From positions 24,041,346-24,105,345 of the forward strand of contig CM020618.1 of NCBI GenBank assembly GCA_009829735.1: 64,000 nt of DNA, written 5' to 3'. The translations under genes and the position numbers were made by a program. Below, in pieces: positions 11,493-21,700 of the stretch. The notes beneath the pieces were generated by a model. It was given only the letters and a program-made list of their open reading frames with translations. It did no database searches and was not told where the DNA came from. The stretch comes from Pyropia yezoensis. Lineage: Eukaryota > Rhodophyta > Bangiophyceae > Bangiales > Bangiaceae. The first letter of the stretch is position 1, and each line of letters opens with the position of its first letter.

Positions 11493-12552
11493 TTAACCAT
11501 CCCACAACTTGTGATATTGGTCCAAGAGGCGTTCAACTTGAACCCTCAACCTGGATGGAACACCCTCCATGTTCACATGGGGCCGAGGAGAGGCGGCCGA
11601 CTTGGCTTGATGCTTCTTTTTTCCGGACTTCGGGTCGCTACTTGCGCCCGCGTTGAGGGTGACCGCTACTACCGGTCCCTCATATTCGTCGATATAGCCG
11701 AACTTGGCTCCCGACTTGAAGTACTTGGGCGACGAGCTCAGGTTCATCACCTGGATCCTCCACGGGACTCCGGCTTTGGAGTCCATCGTGCCAAGGGCAA
11801 CATGCACTTGGTGCTTGCGAGCAAGACGGGGGTGAGGGTGCACCAACCCGTTCCCCGTGTAATCAGTTACATTGTCAACGTGCGCCACCGAGTTGGGGGG
11901 CAACGTGACTTTACGAGCTAAACGCAGGGTAGCAGTAAACCCTTCTCTCACAGAGCAAACAGGCTTCGACTGTGAGACTGTCACAGGAGCCACAGACTTT
12001 CCCTTACCAAGGATGGAGATGGTTTCCCCATTCATCGACTTGACCCAATACTCAGGGCCACAAATCAAAGGCACTTGTGTAACAACATAAGGGGTACCCA
12101 GAAGCAGGGGTACTGATATATTCTCAACTACTTCATAGGTCACTTCGACCTCATGGGTCCCCAACCTAGTTGGTAGGGTCACGGCACCAACGATGGGAAG
12201 TACCCCACCATTGATATCGATCAGATGGTCAGCTGTAGACCTCCAGCGTTGGAGCTTCATCTCCTTTGGTAATAGCGACTTGCGTATCAAGGAGGCTCCT
12301 GACCCGGTATCAAGTACGATACGGGCACAGGTGGCACGGCCGGGGGAAAAATTGCACCCGTCCAGCCACCTGGAAGTTCTCACCTGTCAGCACCGCGATG
12401 ACCCGACGTGGGTTTACGTTCGTGGGGAGTCCTACCCGAGGTGGGCGGACTCCCTTAGGTCGCCGCAGTATCCGGCACGGTTGGTTCGTCCTCTTGACCC
12501 ACTTGGCCGAGGCTGCCGTTGTGAGCTTCGGACGGCCAGCTCCAACGGTCAT
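11493..12552 (-). pseudogene. Aspartic protease region (copy B), in -1 frame relative to gag
   Basis: Translation starts by frameshift from gag near 12555; the -1 frame overlaps the gag stop. After about 70 codons a homopolymer (T5C5 in element sense, near 12345) puts the rest into another frame, where the retropepsin active site LDTGSGASLI stands at about 12298-12320. The region ends with a linker toward RT and TAA at 11493-11495. The frame switch by homopolymer may be a true mutation or an assembly error. Confidence 0.8.
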
Positions 12553-12561
12553 TCGTTTCCC
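12516..12561 (-). promoter_or_regulatory. Predicted -1 ribosomal frameshift signal, gag-protease junction of B
   Basis: Slippery heptamer G GGA AAC (12561-12555, phased as GCG GGA AAC) lies two codons before the gag TGA (12551-12549). A 6-nt spacer (GAATGA) is followed by a hairpin at 12548-12516: stems CCGTTG/CAACGG and GAGCT/AGCTC, one bulged A, 10-nt loop. The -1 frame continues straight into protease. The heptamer is of the canonical X XXY YYZ type used at retroviral gag-pro junctions. Confidence 0.82.
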
Positions 12562-14384
12562 GCCGACTTGGCGTCCGAATCTGAGGGCGGAGTGGAAGAC
12601 GACAAGTCCGAGGACGACGTGTCCGCCTCCTCCGCCGAGGGTGTGGCGACCGGGACGACCGTTCGAGACACACCCTCGCGGCGTGAACGTACATCGTTCG
12701 TAGCCGACTTCTTACTCGCATTCCTAACAAGTTGTTGGATGCGTTTACTCAGCTTGGGGCAATCATATGCCCAGTGTCCATCGGAGTTGCAGTTCCAACA
12801 CCGATTGTCAGTTCCCGGAGGGGTCTTCCCAACTGGGGAAGACGAAGAGATACCCTGGGAAGTTCCCACGGCAGCTACCACCCTTTCCTTGCGGATTCGG
12901 CGTGCCTCTCTCAACTCTCTGGCCTGGCACGCCTCCTCACGTTCCTTGGCCAACTCGGCCTGACGCTCCTGGCGTTGTTCCTCCCGCAACTTGCGGTAGG
13001 CCTCACCTCTGCGGTAAGCGAACCTAGCCAACTCGGCCAGGGTCGCCCGGGCAGTGTTATGCTCCCGGGTCTCCATCTGGACTGACCAATGGAGTCCCTC
13101 CACAAACCGACTCTTCACCACAGCTTGTGGATGAAGAAACCCACAAAGATTGTTGAGCTTACGGACTCGCTCCGCAAAAGACAACTCGTCCTCGGCCTCT
13201 TCCTCATGGGCTTGCGTAAGCTCCTCGACTTGAGAAGCCAACGCTGCTTCATCCACCATGGCTCTCAACAACCAGTTGACGAGCTCCAAGCAGGACGTCA
13301 CCTCACCAGCGCCTCCACTTGAGGAGCTGGGCATGGCGGACATAAGTTCTGTCCGCAGGTCCCCCTTCGTGAATTCCTGTAGCATATAGAAGGCCATGCC
13401 TTCACTTATGGCATTGTCTTCACAGGCTTTTGTGAAAAGACGTAGGAACTCAAAGACACGGAGGGGGGGACCTCCATCCCACTCCGCTTTGTGCCCAAAA
13501 GAGTGAAGTGCATTCTTCCTGGCACGGCCCATGGCTCGGGCCTGGACAGGACGGTATGGTTACGCCACCGACTTGTTGTGGAGGGCGTAGGTCTCACAAT
13601 CAAGGATCCTCTGGTAGACCGTATTGGCTACCTGGATCTTGGGCGGCACCTCACGTTGAGGAAACAGCCGCTGTGGCACCGTTTCCAGGGGAAACTCCTC
13701 CGTGAAGGGCGTACGCCCCACCGAGATTGGTGTGGCTCCCTCGTTGGGAGTCACAGGTGTCGCCCCCTGTTCGGGGCGACCTGAGATAGGCGTGAGGAGG
13801 GATTCCCTCTGCGCCTGCGGGCTCGAAAGCCTCAATCCGGTCTGGACATTAAGACCATCTGGCAAACTCGCCACAATCTGATTCAGAATAGTATTCGTCA
13901 TCGTGACCACCAGGTCCGGCAAAGTCTGCCGCAACACATTGGTCGCCTCCCGACGGACAGTTCCCGGGAGGAGTGGATTGTCGTCTCCAGTTGAGTCTCG
14001 ATCCGCTTCCGGGAGTCCACCTGAGGGGTAACCACGTTCCTCAGGGGTCTCAACCGGGGGCATGGGCGCGAGCCCATCGCCGACCAACGGAGGTCCGCCG
14101 TCCTCCGAAAGCCTAGTTGGCGACGGCTCCAAGCCAAAGTTGGCTCCAACCCGAGTGGAACCCGCGGGGACAGTCCTCACCCCTTGGGACGTTCCCGTTG
14201 AGCTTACCACACGGTGGCCAGACTTCGGCCCACCCACATCAGAAGTGTCACCCGAGTGAACTCCCGACTGAGTCGGGGTGGCCTGTTGCCCGCCCGCACT
14301 TCCAGTCCTGCTGGCTTGAGGGACCTCTAGTTCCTCTGCGACCCCAGGTAAACCAACCTGTGTCTCACCAGTTTTCAAAGGCAC
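12549..14384 (-). pseudogene. Gag polyprotein (copy B)
   Basis: One frame from at least 14384 to TGA 12549-12551, broken only by TAA at 13560-13562; the text on both sides aligns in frame with the Gag at 21694-20243 (NKSV..., then W-DG-PPL-VF). Conserved capsid-like segments include LELVNWLLR and FVEGLHW. A CCHC zinc knuckle (CWNCNSDGHWAYDC) lies near 12768-12810, followed by an Arg/Ser-rich tail. The N-terminal third is Pro/Gly/Thr-rich. The start codon is not settled; the first codon at 14384 is GTG. Confidence 0.85.
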
Positions 14385-14541
14385 TGAAGTACGTGCGTCA
14401 CCCGTGTACTCCCCGGACGACGGGGGGGTCCGAGCTAGCCATGCTGGCTGACGATCCGTATGACACGGTCCAAGTCCACCGTTCCTCTAAGACAGAGGGC
14501 CCCCTACACCCGGGTGCACCCGGAGGTAAAGTTTACCTCTG

Positions 14542-14559
14542 TCCCCTGCTGCTCCACCA
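14542..14559 (-). promoter_or_regulatory. Primer binding site of element B
   Basis: In element sense this begins TGGTGGAGCAGCAGGGGA, two bases inside the 5' LTR, so it could pair with a tRNA 3' end in CCA. Element C has the same 17 bases at 22189-22173. I could not assign the tRNA; it is not a plain initiator-Met site. Confidence 0.8.
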
Positions 14560-14561
14560 AA

Positions 14562-15030
14562 TGTGGCAAAAACCTCTCGCACACACGGCACCCAAGTTGG
14601 GGCGGTGTACAAGGGCTGCCTCCCGTGTCGGGGGGACCGGAAGAAGTGCAAGTCGCACACACTCTATCCCTGTTGTGGGGCAATCCCCCCACTGACAAAC
14701 AAGAAGATGGTGTGTGGTCCAACAGTTTCTTGTTCGGGACGGGGACGCAGGGCCAAGCCCCGCTGTCCCTCCCCTTACCCCCCCAGGGTCCCCTCAGAAT
14801 CTCGTCACTCAGAATCTCCCACTCCAGCACCTGCCCACCGGGCCACACGAAAATTCAGGACGATCAATGCAGAAAACCCTCAAATCCAAGTTGGATTTAT
14901 TACTAAGCTAACTATCCCAAACTTGGAGAATATAGACCCAAATGCAGGGGGAGGAACGGATCAGGCTAGTGGCTTGCCGCTAATTGCATCGCACGTGTTG
15001 CCCCCCTACCTGGGGGTCAATACTGACACA
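14562..15030 (-). repeat. 5' LTR of element B
   Basis: 469 bp, direct copy of 5715-6183. In element orientation it starts TGTGTCAG (15030) and ends CCACA (14562). Confidence 0.95.
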
Positions 15031-15035
15031 AAAAG
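15031..15035. repeat. Target-site duplication of element B, right copy
   Basis: AAAAG, matching 5710-5714; satellite text resumes directly after it. Confidence 0.9.
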
Positions 15036-18000
15036 CACTTCTAGGGGTCAAATTGGGCCACCACCCGCATCGGGGACGTTGCGCATGGATGGGACGCGCT
15101 ACTTCTGCACAGAATGTTGGGAACAAATTTACTCATTACATCCCGCGCGCGTGCGTCAGCTGGAGCACTCGTCCGCTCCCCACACCGGCCGGGACGTCTA
15201 TGCGCCCCCGGGGGCGTCATGGCGCCCCCGACCGTGTTGGGCGCCAACCGTGCCTCTGCAAGACGCGAGTGTGGCTCGTAAACCTGGACATAAATACCAA
15301 CATTCAAACAGTTAAGACGCGATCACCCACTGCCGCCATCCGCGTCGTCCACGTCGCGCATTCAAAAAGCACCTCCAGGGGTCAAGTTGGACCACCACCC
15401 GCATCGGGGACGTTGCGCATGGCTGGGACGCGCCACTTCCGCACGGATTGTTGGGAACAGATGTTCTCATTCCATCACGCCTGCGTGCGTCAGTTGGAGC
15501 ACTCGTCCGTTCCCCACACCGGCCGGGGCGTCTATGCGCCCCCCCAGGGGCGTCATTTCGCCCCCCACAGTGTTGGGCGCCAACCGTGCCGCTGCAGGAC
15601 GCCAGTGTGGCGCGTAACCTTGGACAGACATACAATCATTCATACCGTTCAGCCGCGAGGACCCACTGCCGCCCTCCGCGTCGTCCACGTCGCGCATTCA
15701 AAAAGCACCTCCAGGGGTCAAATTGGGCCACCACCCACATCGGGGACGTTGCGCATGGATGGGACGCGCCACTTCCGCACGGAACGTTTGGAACAAAAGT
15801 ACCTATTTCTCTCCGCGCGCGTGTATCAGCTGGAACACTCGTCCGTTGCCCACACCAGCCGGGGCATCCGTGGACCCGCGGGGGCGTCATGGCGCCCCCG
15901 ACCGTGTAGGGCGCCAACCGTGCCGCTGCAGGACGCCAGTGTGGCGCGTAACCTTGGACTAAAATACGAAAATTCAAAGCGCCAAGCCGCGGTCACCCAC
16001 TGCCGCCCTCCGCGTCGTCCACGTCGCGCATTCAAAAAGCACCTCCAGGGGTCAAATTGGGCCACCACCCGCATCGGGGACGTTGCGCATGGATGGGACG
16101 TGCCACTTCCGCACGAAAAGTTGGGAACAAAAGAACAGATCATATCCTGCACGCGTGCGTCACCTGGAACACTCTTCCGCTCCCCACACCGGCCGGGGCG
16201 TCTATGCGCCCCCGGGGGCGTCATGGCGCCCCCGACCGTGTAGGGCATCAACCGAGCCGCTGCAAGACGCCACTGAGGCGCGTACCCTTGGACACAAGTA
16301 CCAACATTCAAACAGTTAAGACGCGATCACCCACTGCCGCCATCCGCGAAGTCCACGTCGCGCATCCAAAAAGCACCTCCATGGGCCAAGTCGGGCCACC
16401 ACCGGCATCGGGGACGTTGCGCATGGCTGGGACGCGCCACTTCCGCATTGAACGTTTGAAAAAAAATTACCTATTTCTTCCCGCGCGCGTGTATCAGCTC
16501 GAACACTCGTCCGTTCCCCACACCAGCCGGGGCAACTATGCGCCCCCGGCGGCGTCATGGCGCCCCCGACCGTGTAGGGCGCCAACCGTGCCGCTGCAGG
16601 ACGCCAGTGTGGCTCGTAACCTTGGAAATGAATACAAACATTCATGCCGCCCAGCCGCGATCACCCACTGCCGCCCCCCGCATCGTCCACGTCGCGCATT
16701 CAAAAAGCACCTCCAGGGGTCAAATTGGGCCACCACCCGCATCGGGGACGTTGCGCATGGATGGGACGTGCCACTTCCGCACGAAAAGTTGGGAACAAAA
16801 GAACAGATCATATCCTGCACGCGTGCGTCACCTGGAACACTCTTCCGCTCCCCACACCGGCCGGGGCGTCTATGCGCCCCCGGGGGCGTCATGGCGCCCC
16901 CGACCGTGTAGGGCATCAACCGAGCCGCTGCAAGACGCCACTGAGGCGCGTACCCTTGGACACAAGTACCAACATTCAAACAGTTAAGACGCGATCACCC
17001 ACTGCCGCCATCCGCGAAGTCCACGTCGCGCATCCAAAAAGCACCTCCATGGGCCAAGTCGGGCCACCACCGGCATCGGGGACGTTGCGCATGGCTGGGA
17101 CGCGCCACTTCCGCATTGAACGTTTGAAAAAAAATTACCTATTTCTTCCCGCGCGCGTGTATCAGCTCGAACACTCGTCCGTTCCCCACACCAGCCGGGG
17201 CAACTATGCGCCCCCGGCGGCGTCATGGCGCCCCCGACCGTGTAGGGCGCCAACCGTGCCGCTGCAGGACGCCAGTGTGGCTCGTAACCTTGGAAATGAA
17301 TACAAACATTCATGCCGCCCAGCCGCGATCACCCACTGCCGCCCCCCGCATCGTCCACGTCGCGCATTCAAAAAGCACCTCCAGGGGTCAAATTGGGCCA
17401 CCACCCGCATCGGGGACGTTGTGCATGGATGGGACGTGCCACTTCCGCACGAAAAGTTGGGAACAAAAGAACAGATCATATCCTGCACGCGTGCGTCACC
17501 TGGAACACTCTTCCGCTCCCCACACCGGCCGGGGCGTCTATGCGCCCCCGGGGGCGTCATGGCGCCCCCGACCGTGTAGGGCATCAACCGAGCCGCTGCA
17601 AGACGCCACTGAGGCGCGTACCCTTGGACACAAGTACCAACATTCAAACAGTTAAGACGCGATCACCCACTGCCGCCATCCGCGTCGTCCACGTCGCGCA
17701 TCCAAAAAGCACCTCCATGGGCCAAGTCGGGCCACCACCGGCATCGGGGACGTTGCGCATGGCTGGGACGCGCCACTTCCGCATTGAACGTTTGAAAAAA
17801 AATTACCTATTTCTTCCCGCGCGCGTGTATCAGCTCGAACACTCGTCCGTTCCCCACACCAGCCGGGGCAACTATGCGCCCCCGGCGGCGTCATGGCGCC
17901 CCCGACCGTGTAGGGCGCCAACCGTGCCGCTGCAGGACGCCAGTGTGGCTCGTAACCTTGGAAATGAATACAAACATTCATGCCGCCCAGCCGCGATCAC

Positions 18001-19046
18001 CCACTGCCGCCCTCCGCATCGTCCACGTCGCGCATTCAAAAAGCACCTCCAGGGGTCAAATTGGGCCACCACCCGCATCGGGGACGTTGTGCATGGATGG
18101 GACGTGCCACTTCCGCACAAAAAGTTGGGAACAAAAGAACAGATCACATCCTGCACGCGTGCTTCACCTGGAACACTCTTCCGTTCCCCACACCGGCCGG
18201 GGCGTCTATGCGCCCCCGGGGGCGTCATGGCGCCCCCAACCGTGTAGGGCACCAACCGAGCCGCTGCAAGACGCCAGTGTGGCGCGTAACCTTGGACACA
18301 AGTACCAACATTCAAACAGTTAAGACGCGATCACCCACTGCCGCCATCCGCGTCGTCCACGTCGCGCATCCAAAAAGCACCCCCATGGGTCAAATTGGGC
18401 CACAACCCGCATCGAGGACGTTGCGCATGGATGGGACGCGCCACTTCCGCAGGGAACGTTTCAAACAAGTGTACCGATTTCTTCCCGCGCGCGTGTATCA
18501 GCTGGAGCACTCGTCCGTTCCCCTCACCAGTCGGGGCATCTATGCGCCCCCAGGGGCGTCATGGCGCCCCCGACCGTGTAGGGCGCCAACCGTGCCGCTG
18601 CAGGACGCCAGTGTGGCTCGTAACCTTGGACTTAAATACAAACATTCAAACCGCCAAGCCGCGATCACCCACAGCCGCCCTCCACGTCGTCCACGTCGCG
18701 CATCCAAAAAGCACCTCCAGAGGTCAAATTGGGCCACCACCCGCATCGGGGACGTTGCGCATGGCTGGGACGCGCCACTTCCGCACGGAATGTTGGGAAC
18801 AAATGCAACCATTTTATTCTGCACGCGTGCGTCAGCTGGAGCACTCGTCCGTTCCCCACACCGGCCGGGACGTCTATGCGCCCCCGGGGGCGTCATTTCG
18901 CCTCCGACCGTTAAAGGCGCCAACCGTGCCGCTGCAGGACGCCAGTATAGCGTGTAAACTTGGACATAAATACAAACATTCATACCGCCAAGCCGCGATC
19001 ACCCACTGCCGCCCTCCGCGTCGTCCACGTCGCGCATCCAAAAAGC
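15036..19046. repeat. 334-bp satellite, right block
   Basis: About twelve tandem monomers, the GACCGTGT landmark recurring near 15230, 15564, 15900, 16234, 16568, 16902, 17236, 17570, 17904, 18238, 18572 and 18906. Monomers differ by point changes. The block ends at 19046 inside a monomer, at the same CATCCAAAAAG phase where element B inserted. Frames open on both strands of this array are not credible genes: 334 is not a multiple of three and the same text is open in several frames. Confidence 0.95.
16030..18330. repeat. 668-bp dimeric higher-order repeat within satellite
   Basis: Alternating monomer types make a two-monomer unit. Segments 16316-16645, 16984-17313 and 17652-17981 are near-identical at 668-bp spacing, while adjacent monomers differ clearly (for example the AAAAAAAATTACC variant recurs only in every second monomer). 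About 3.4 units. Confidence 0.88.
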
Positions 19047-20242
19047 CCACGCCCCGCGGGAGGGTTCTATGACCCCGAGCGAGTCCATTAATCGGACTTG
19101 CTCTTCTTCCACTAGACGCGTCCTAGGACCAGACTTATAGGGATGTTGTCGGACGGGGACCGCTCCTGGCTTAAGCCGGATACGGTGCACCGTCTCTTTG
19201 ATAGTCCCGAGGGTGCCATCCCGGAGAGAATTTTATCTCTCTAAGAGCGCCGTGAGCTTAGCTCGTAGGCCTTCTGGCACCGTTTCCAGGTCTATGCCTG
19301 GGGCGTGGGAGGAATCTTTCGGAGCCGGCTTCGGCTCCGGATCCTTCAACTCCTCGGTGGAAGCCTCTTGGCTGACGCCATCAAACACAGTAATGTGTCC
19401 TATGGCCATGCCGGCACGTAAACGTACCGGCCGCTTGGTCGGATTCATAACCTGTACCGTAGTAGGCCGGCCAGGCTTAAGCGTGGCGGGCCCCTCGGCC
19501 ACTTTCGCTCCATGAATGGAGTGCAATGTGCTCTTGCCACGGATGTATCCGTGGCCTTGAAAGTGGCCTCGCACTTGAACGTGCGCAATCGTACCCGGGC
19601 GCATACGCGTCTTCTGGGTAAGGACCAGGCGGGCGTTCCCCCCCCGGGGACACGCACACACCGCCTCCCTGTTCGGCTTGCGGCGGGGGTTTTTCTGAAC
19701 CCCCCGCAGGATGGGGACGGTCTCCCCCGATAAGAGGGTGACCGTTTGGTCCTCCGAGTAAATACTCTTAGTTTTGTGGTCTACGAATGTGTTTCCCAGG
19801 ATGACGGGGACGCACGTATTCGGAACCACGCCAAAGGATATGTATGAGATTTGTTTTCCCACACAGACCCCCAGGGTGACGCTTCCCACTATGGGGAGCC
19901 ATCCCCCGTTCACATCATAAAACCTGAAGGTTTCCAGGTCTCCCAGAGGTTCCATAGGGAACCCCCGAGGTAATGCCTGCTTCCGGGCGAGTGAAGAGCC
20001 ACTCCCGGTATCGAGGATGGCCCTCGTCGCCCATTCATATCCCTTAGTAATAAAAAGCCGTACGGCTAATTGATAAGCCGTGGGTAGTGACACTAATGCC
20101 ACCATCCGAGCTGCTTGTTTAGCTTCGTCCTTCCCTTTAGGGCGGATCATCTTACGCTTCACCCCACGAGGTCGGGGTAAGATGCGTTTCAACACGACAT
20201 CCTCTTCCCCGGGGGAGGAGTCATCCTCATCAGGCCTCCCCC
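19047..20242 (-). pseudogene. Protease and start of reverse transcriptase (element C)
   Basis: Read leftward, the -1 frame after gag is open through a basic segment, the protease active site ILDTGSGSSLA (about 20000-20022) and the linker, to TAA 19233-19235. The same frame then continues as HRIRLKPGAVPVRQHPYKSG (RT N terminus) and GVIEPSRGAW, and ends abruptly at 19046 against satellite. The next piece of RT is found in plus orientation from about 22303, so this is one half of a rearranged element. Confidence 0.85.
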
Positions 20243-20255
20243 TTAATCGTTTTTT
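20211..20255 (-). promoter_or_regulatory. Predicted -1 ribosomal frameshift signal, gag-protease junction of C
   Basis: Heptamer A AAA AAC at 20255-20249 (phased TCA AAA AAC) stands one codon before the gag TAA (20245-20243). A 6-nt spacer (GATTAA) precedes GGGGGAGG (20242-20235), which can pair with CCTCCCCC (20218-20211) over a 16-nt loop. The -1 frame is the protease frame. The layout equals that of element B, although the sequences differ. Confidence 0.85.
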
Positions 20256-21694
20256 GAGGAGGGGGTATCCTCAGATGAAGTGTTCTCTGACTTTTCAATA
20301 TTCCCCTGGGGGCCAGGCCCCACTTCAGGGGCGCCAGAAGGCCCCCCCTCAGTGACAGCCGCTACGGGCTGCGCCGTCCCCGCCGTACCCCGCGGGGTAC
20401 GGACCTCAACCCGTGCGCGCTCCTTATGAGCTTTCTCAAACTTGGCCCGCGTCTCGACACTAAGGTCGGGACAGTGGCGCGTAAAATGCTCATGGCTGTT
20501 ACAAGCCAGGCAGGGGTAGCGATTTAAACGCTCCCTCCCCGCATCAGCGCCAACTTTGGCTTTCCCCCCGTACAACGAAGGTACGGAAGAACCGCTGGGG
20601 GTAGTAGCCACCCCCGCTGCAATGCCTTTAGAGGCATTGCGCCGAGCCCGACGCTCCGCGGCGTCTGCGGACCATTGGGCTTGCAGCTCCTCATTGCGCC
20701 CGCGACATATGTCGCTTTTGCGTTGAGCATAGCGTGCCAACGCCTTCATGGGCGTGTCTGGTGTATTAAATTCACGGACATCAGCTCGTACCTCCCACCA
20801 GACCCCTTGCATAAAGCGGCCCTTAAGTTGGCTCGCAGTATGAATATACTCGCAGAGCGCATTTGCGTCGCGGACGCGCCGGTAAAAGGCGGTCTTGGCT
20901 TCGTCCTCCTCTTGGGCAACGTTATTAAACGCTGCCACTTGGGATGATATTAATTCCTCGTCCGCATAACTGCGGAGGAGCCAGTTAACCAGCTCCAGAT
21001 ACGAAGTGACCTCTCCCGCTCGTCCCCCCGCCTTAGAGGGGATAAGGGAGAGGAGCTCCTTCTTGAGTTCCCCTTTGGTAAACTCTGAAAGGAGGTACAT
21101 AGCCCGGCCTTCTGAGAGGTCGTTGTCATCGCTAGCCTTACGGAAGCGATTGAGGAATTTGAACACCCCTAGAGGGGGGGTCCCGTCCCAGAGGGCGTCA
21201 CGCTTAAACGTGAGGGATATCTCTTTGCGCTTACGGCCTAAGCCGTGAGCCATCTTTTCATCATAGCGTACGCTCTTATTGGCGAGTGCATAAGACTCGC
21301 AATCCAGGATACCTTTAAAGGTATCATCATCGGGTATTATCTTGAGCGGGATAACCCGCTCAGGTTCCCCATGACGTCCGGGGGATAGCACACGGGCCAC
21401 CGGGCGGTGGGTCGAAGCGCTTAAGCGCCTCGTCCCACGCCTGTCAGGATCAACATCACTTGCCTCTGAAGAGGAAGATGTCTGCGAATAACCGTGGGGT
21501 CGGCGGCGAGTCCGCCGACCAGATCGAGAGATTGAACCCTCGACCTTATCGAGTCGAGCAGAAACTGGTGACACCACCTCAGTCAACATCTGGCGGAAAG
21601 CCGCCAGAGGAACGGTTCCCATAGCCGTGGAGGACGACCCCCCCACAGCGGGTACGCCCCCCAAAGGGGCGCCTCTAAAATTATCCGTAGCCAT
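20243..21694 (-). CDS. Gag polyprotein (element C)
   Basis: An uninterrupted 483-residue frame from ATG 21694 to TAA 20243-20245. The order is a Ser/Arg-rich N terminus, the capsid-like region (LWDGTPPLGVFKFLNRF, EVTSYLELVNWLLR), a helical basic stretch rich in Arg/Glu, and a CCHC knuckle (CLACNSHEHFTRHC, about 20470-20511). The acidic Ser/Glu-rich tail runs into the frameshift site. It aligns with the Gag of element B over its length. An upstream in-frame segment (22045-21704) is separated by TAG 21701-21703 and may be a leader ORF or a lost N-terminal extension. This Gag itself is intact, but its element is rearranged. Confidence 0.88.
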   Translation of the reverse strand: MATDNFRGAPLGGVPAVGGSSSTAMGTVPLAAFRQMLTEVVSPVSARLDKVEGSISRSGRRTRRRPHGYSQTSSSSEASDVDPDRRGTRRLSASTHRPVARVLSPGRHGEPERVIPLKIIPDDDTFKGILDCESYALANKSVRYDEKMAHGLGRKRKEISLTFKRDALWDGTPPLGVFKFLNRFRKASDDNDLSEGRAMYLLSEFTKGELKKELLSLIPSKAGGRAGEVTSYLELVNWLLRSYADEELISSQVAAFNNVAQEEDEAKTAFYRRVRDANALCEYIHTASQLKGRFMQGVWWEVRADVREFNTPDTPMKALARYAQRKSDICRGRNEELQAQWSADAAERRARRNASKGIAAGVATTPSGSSVPSLYGGKAKVGADAGRERLNRYPCLACNSHEHFTRHCPDLSVETRAKFEKAHKERARVEVRTPRGTAGTAQPVAAVTEGGPSGAPEVGPGPQGNIEKSENTSSEDTPSSKND

Positions 21695-21700
21695 ACGGTC

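Larger units (their letters stand above)
5715..15030 (-). mobile_element. Complete Ty3/gypsy chromovirus (copy B) inserted in satellite
   Basis: A full-length LTR retrotransposon of 9,316 bp, transcribed leftward. Order along the minus strand: 5' LTR (15030-14562), primer binding site, gag, protease, reverse transcriptase-RNase H, integrase-chromodomain, an accessory gene in the opposite (plus) orientation, polypurine tract, 3' LTR (6183-5715). Both LTRs are 469 bp, with TG...CA ends in element orientation, and differ at roughly 15 positions by my count (about 3%). A 5-bp AAAAG duplication flanks it. Coding capacity is damaged by in-frame stops in gag (13560-13562) and between protease and RT (11493-11495) and by single-base frameshifts in homopolymers near 12345 and 10130, so it is probably not autonomous now. 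Confidence 0.95.

Noticed and set aside
11493..11495. Conserved stop-codon readthrough between protease and RT
   Set aside because: Elements B and C both have a TAA in this linker, but at different aligned positions, which fits independent decay.
16057..18957. Series of 300-residue open frames repeated through the satellite
   Set aside because: The period is 334 bp, not a multiple of three; the same text is open in several frames and on both strands. This is repeat plus GC bias, not a protein family.
4889..19046. CRISPR-like array
   Set aside because: Repeats are directly adjacent 334-bp monomers without unique spacers, in a eukaryotic retroelement context.
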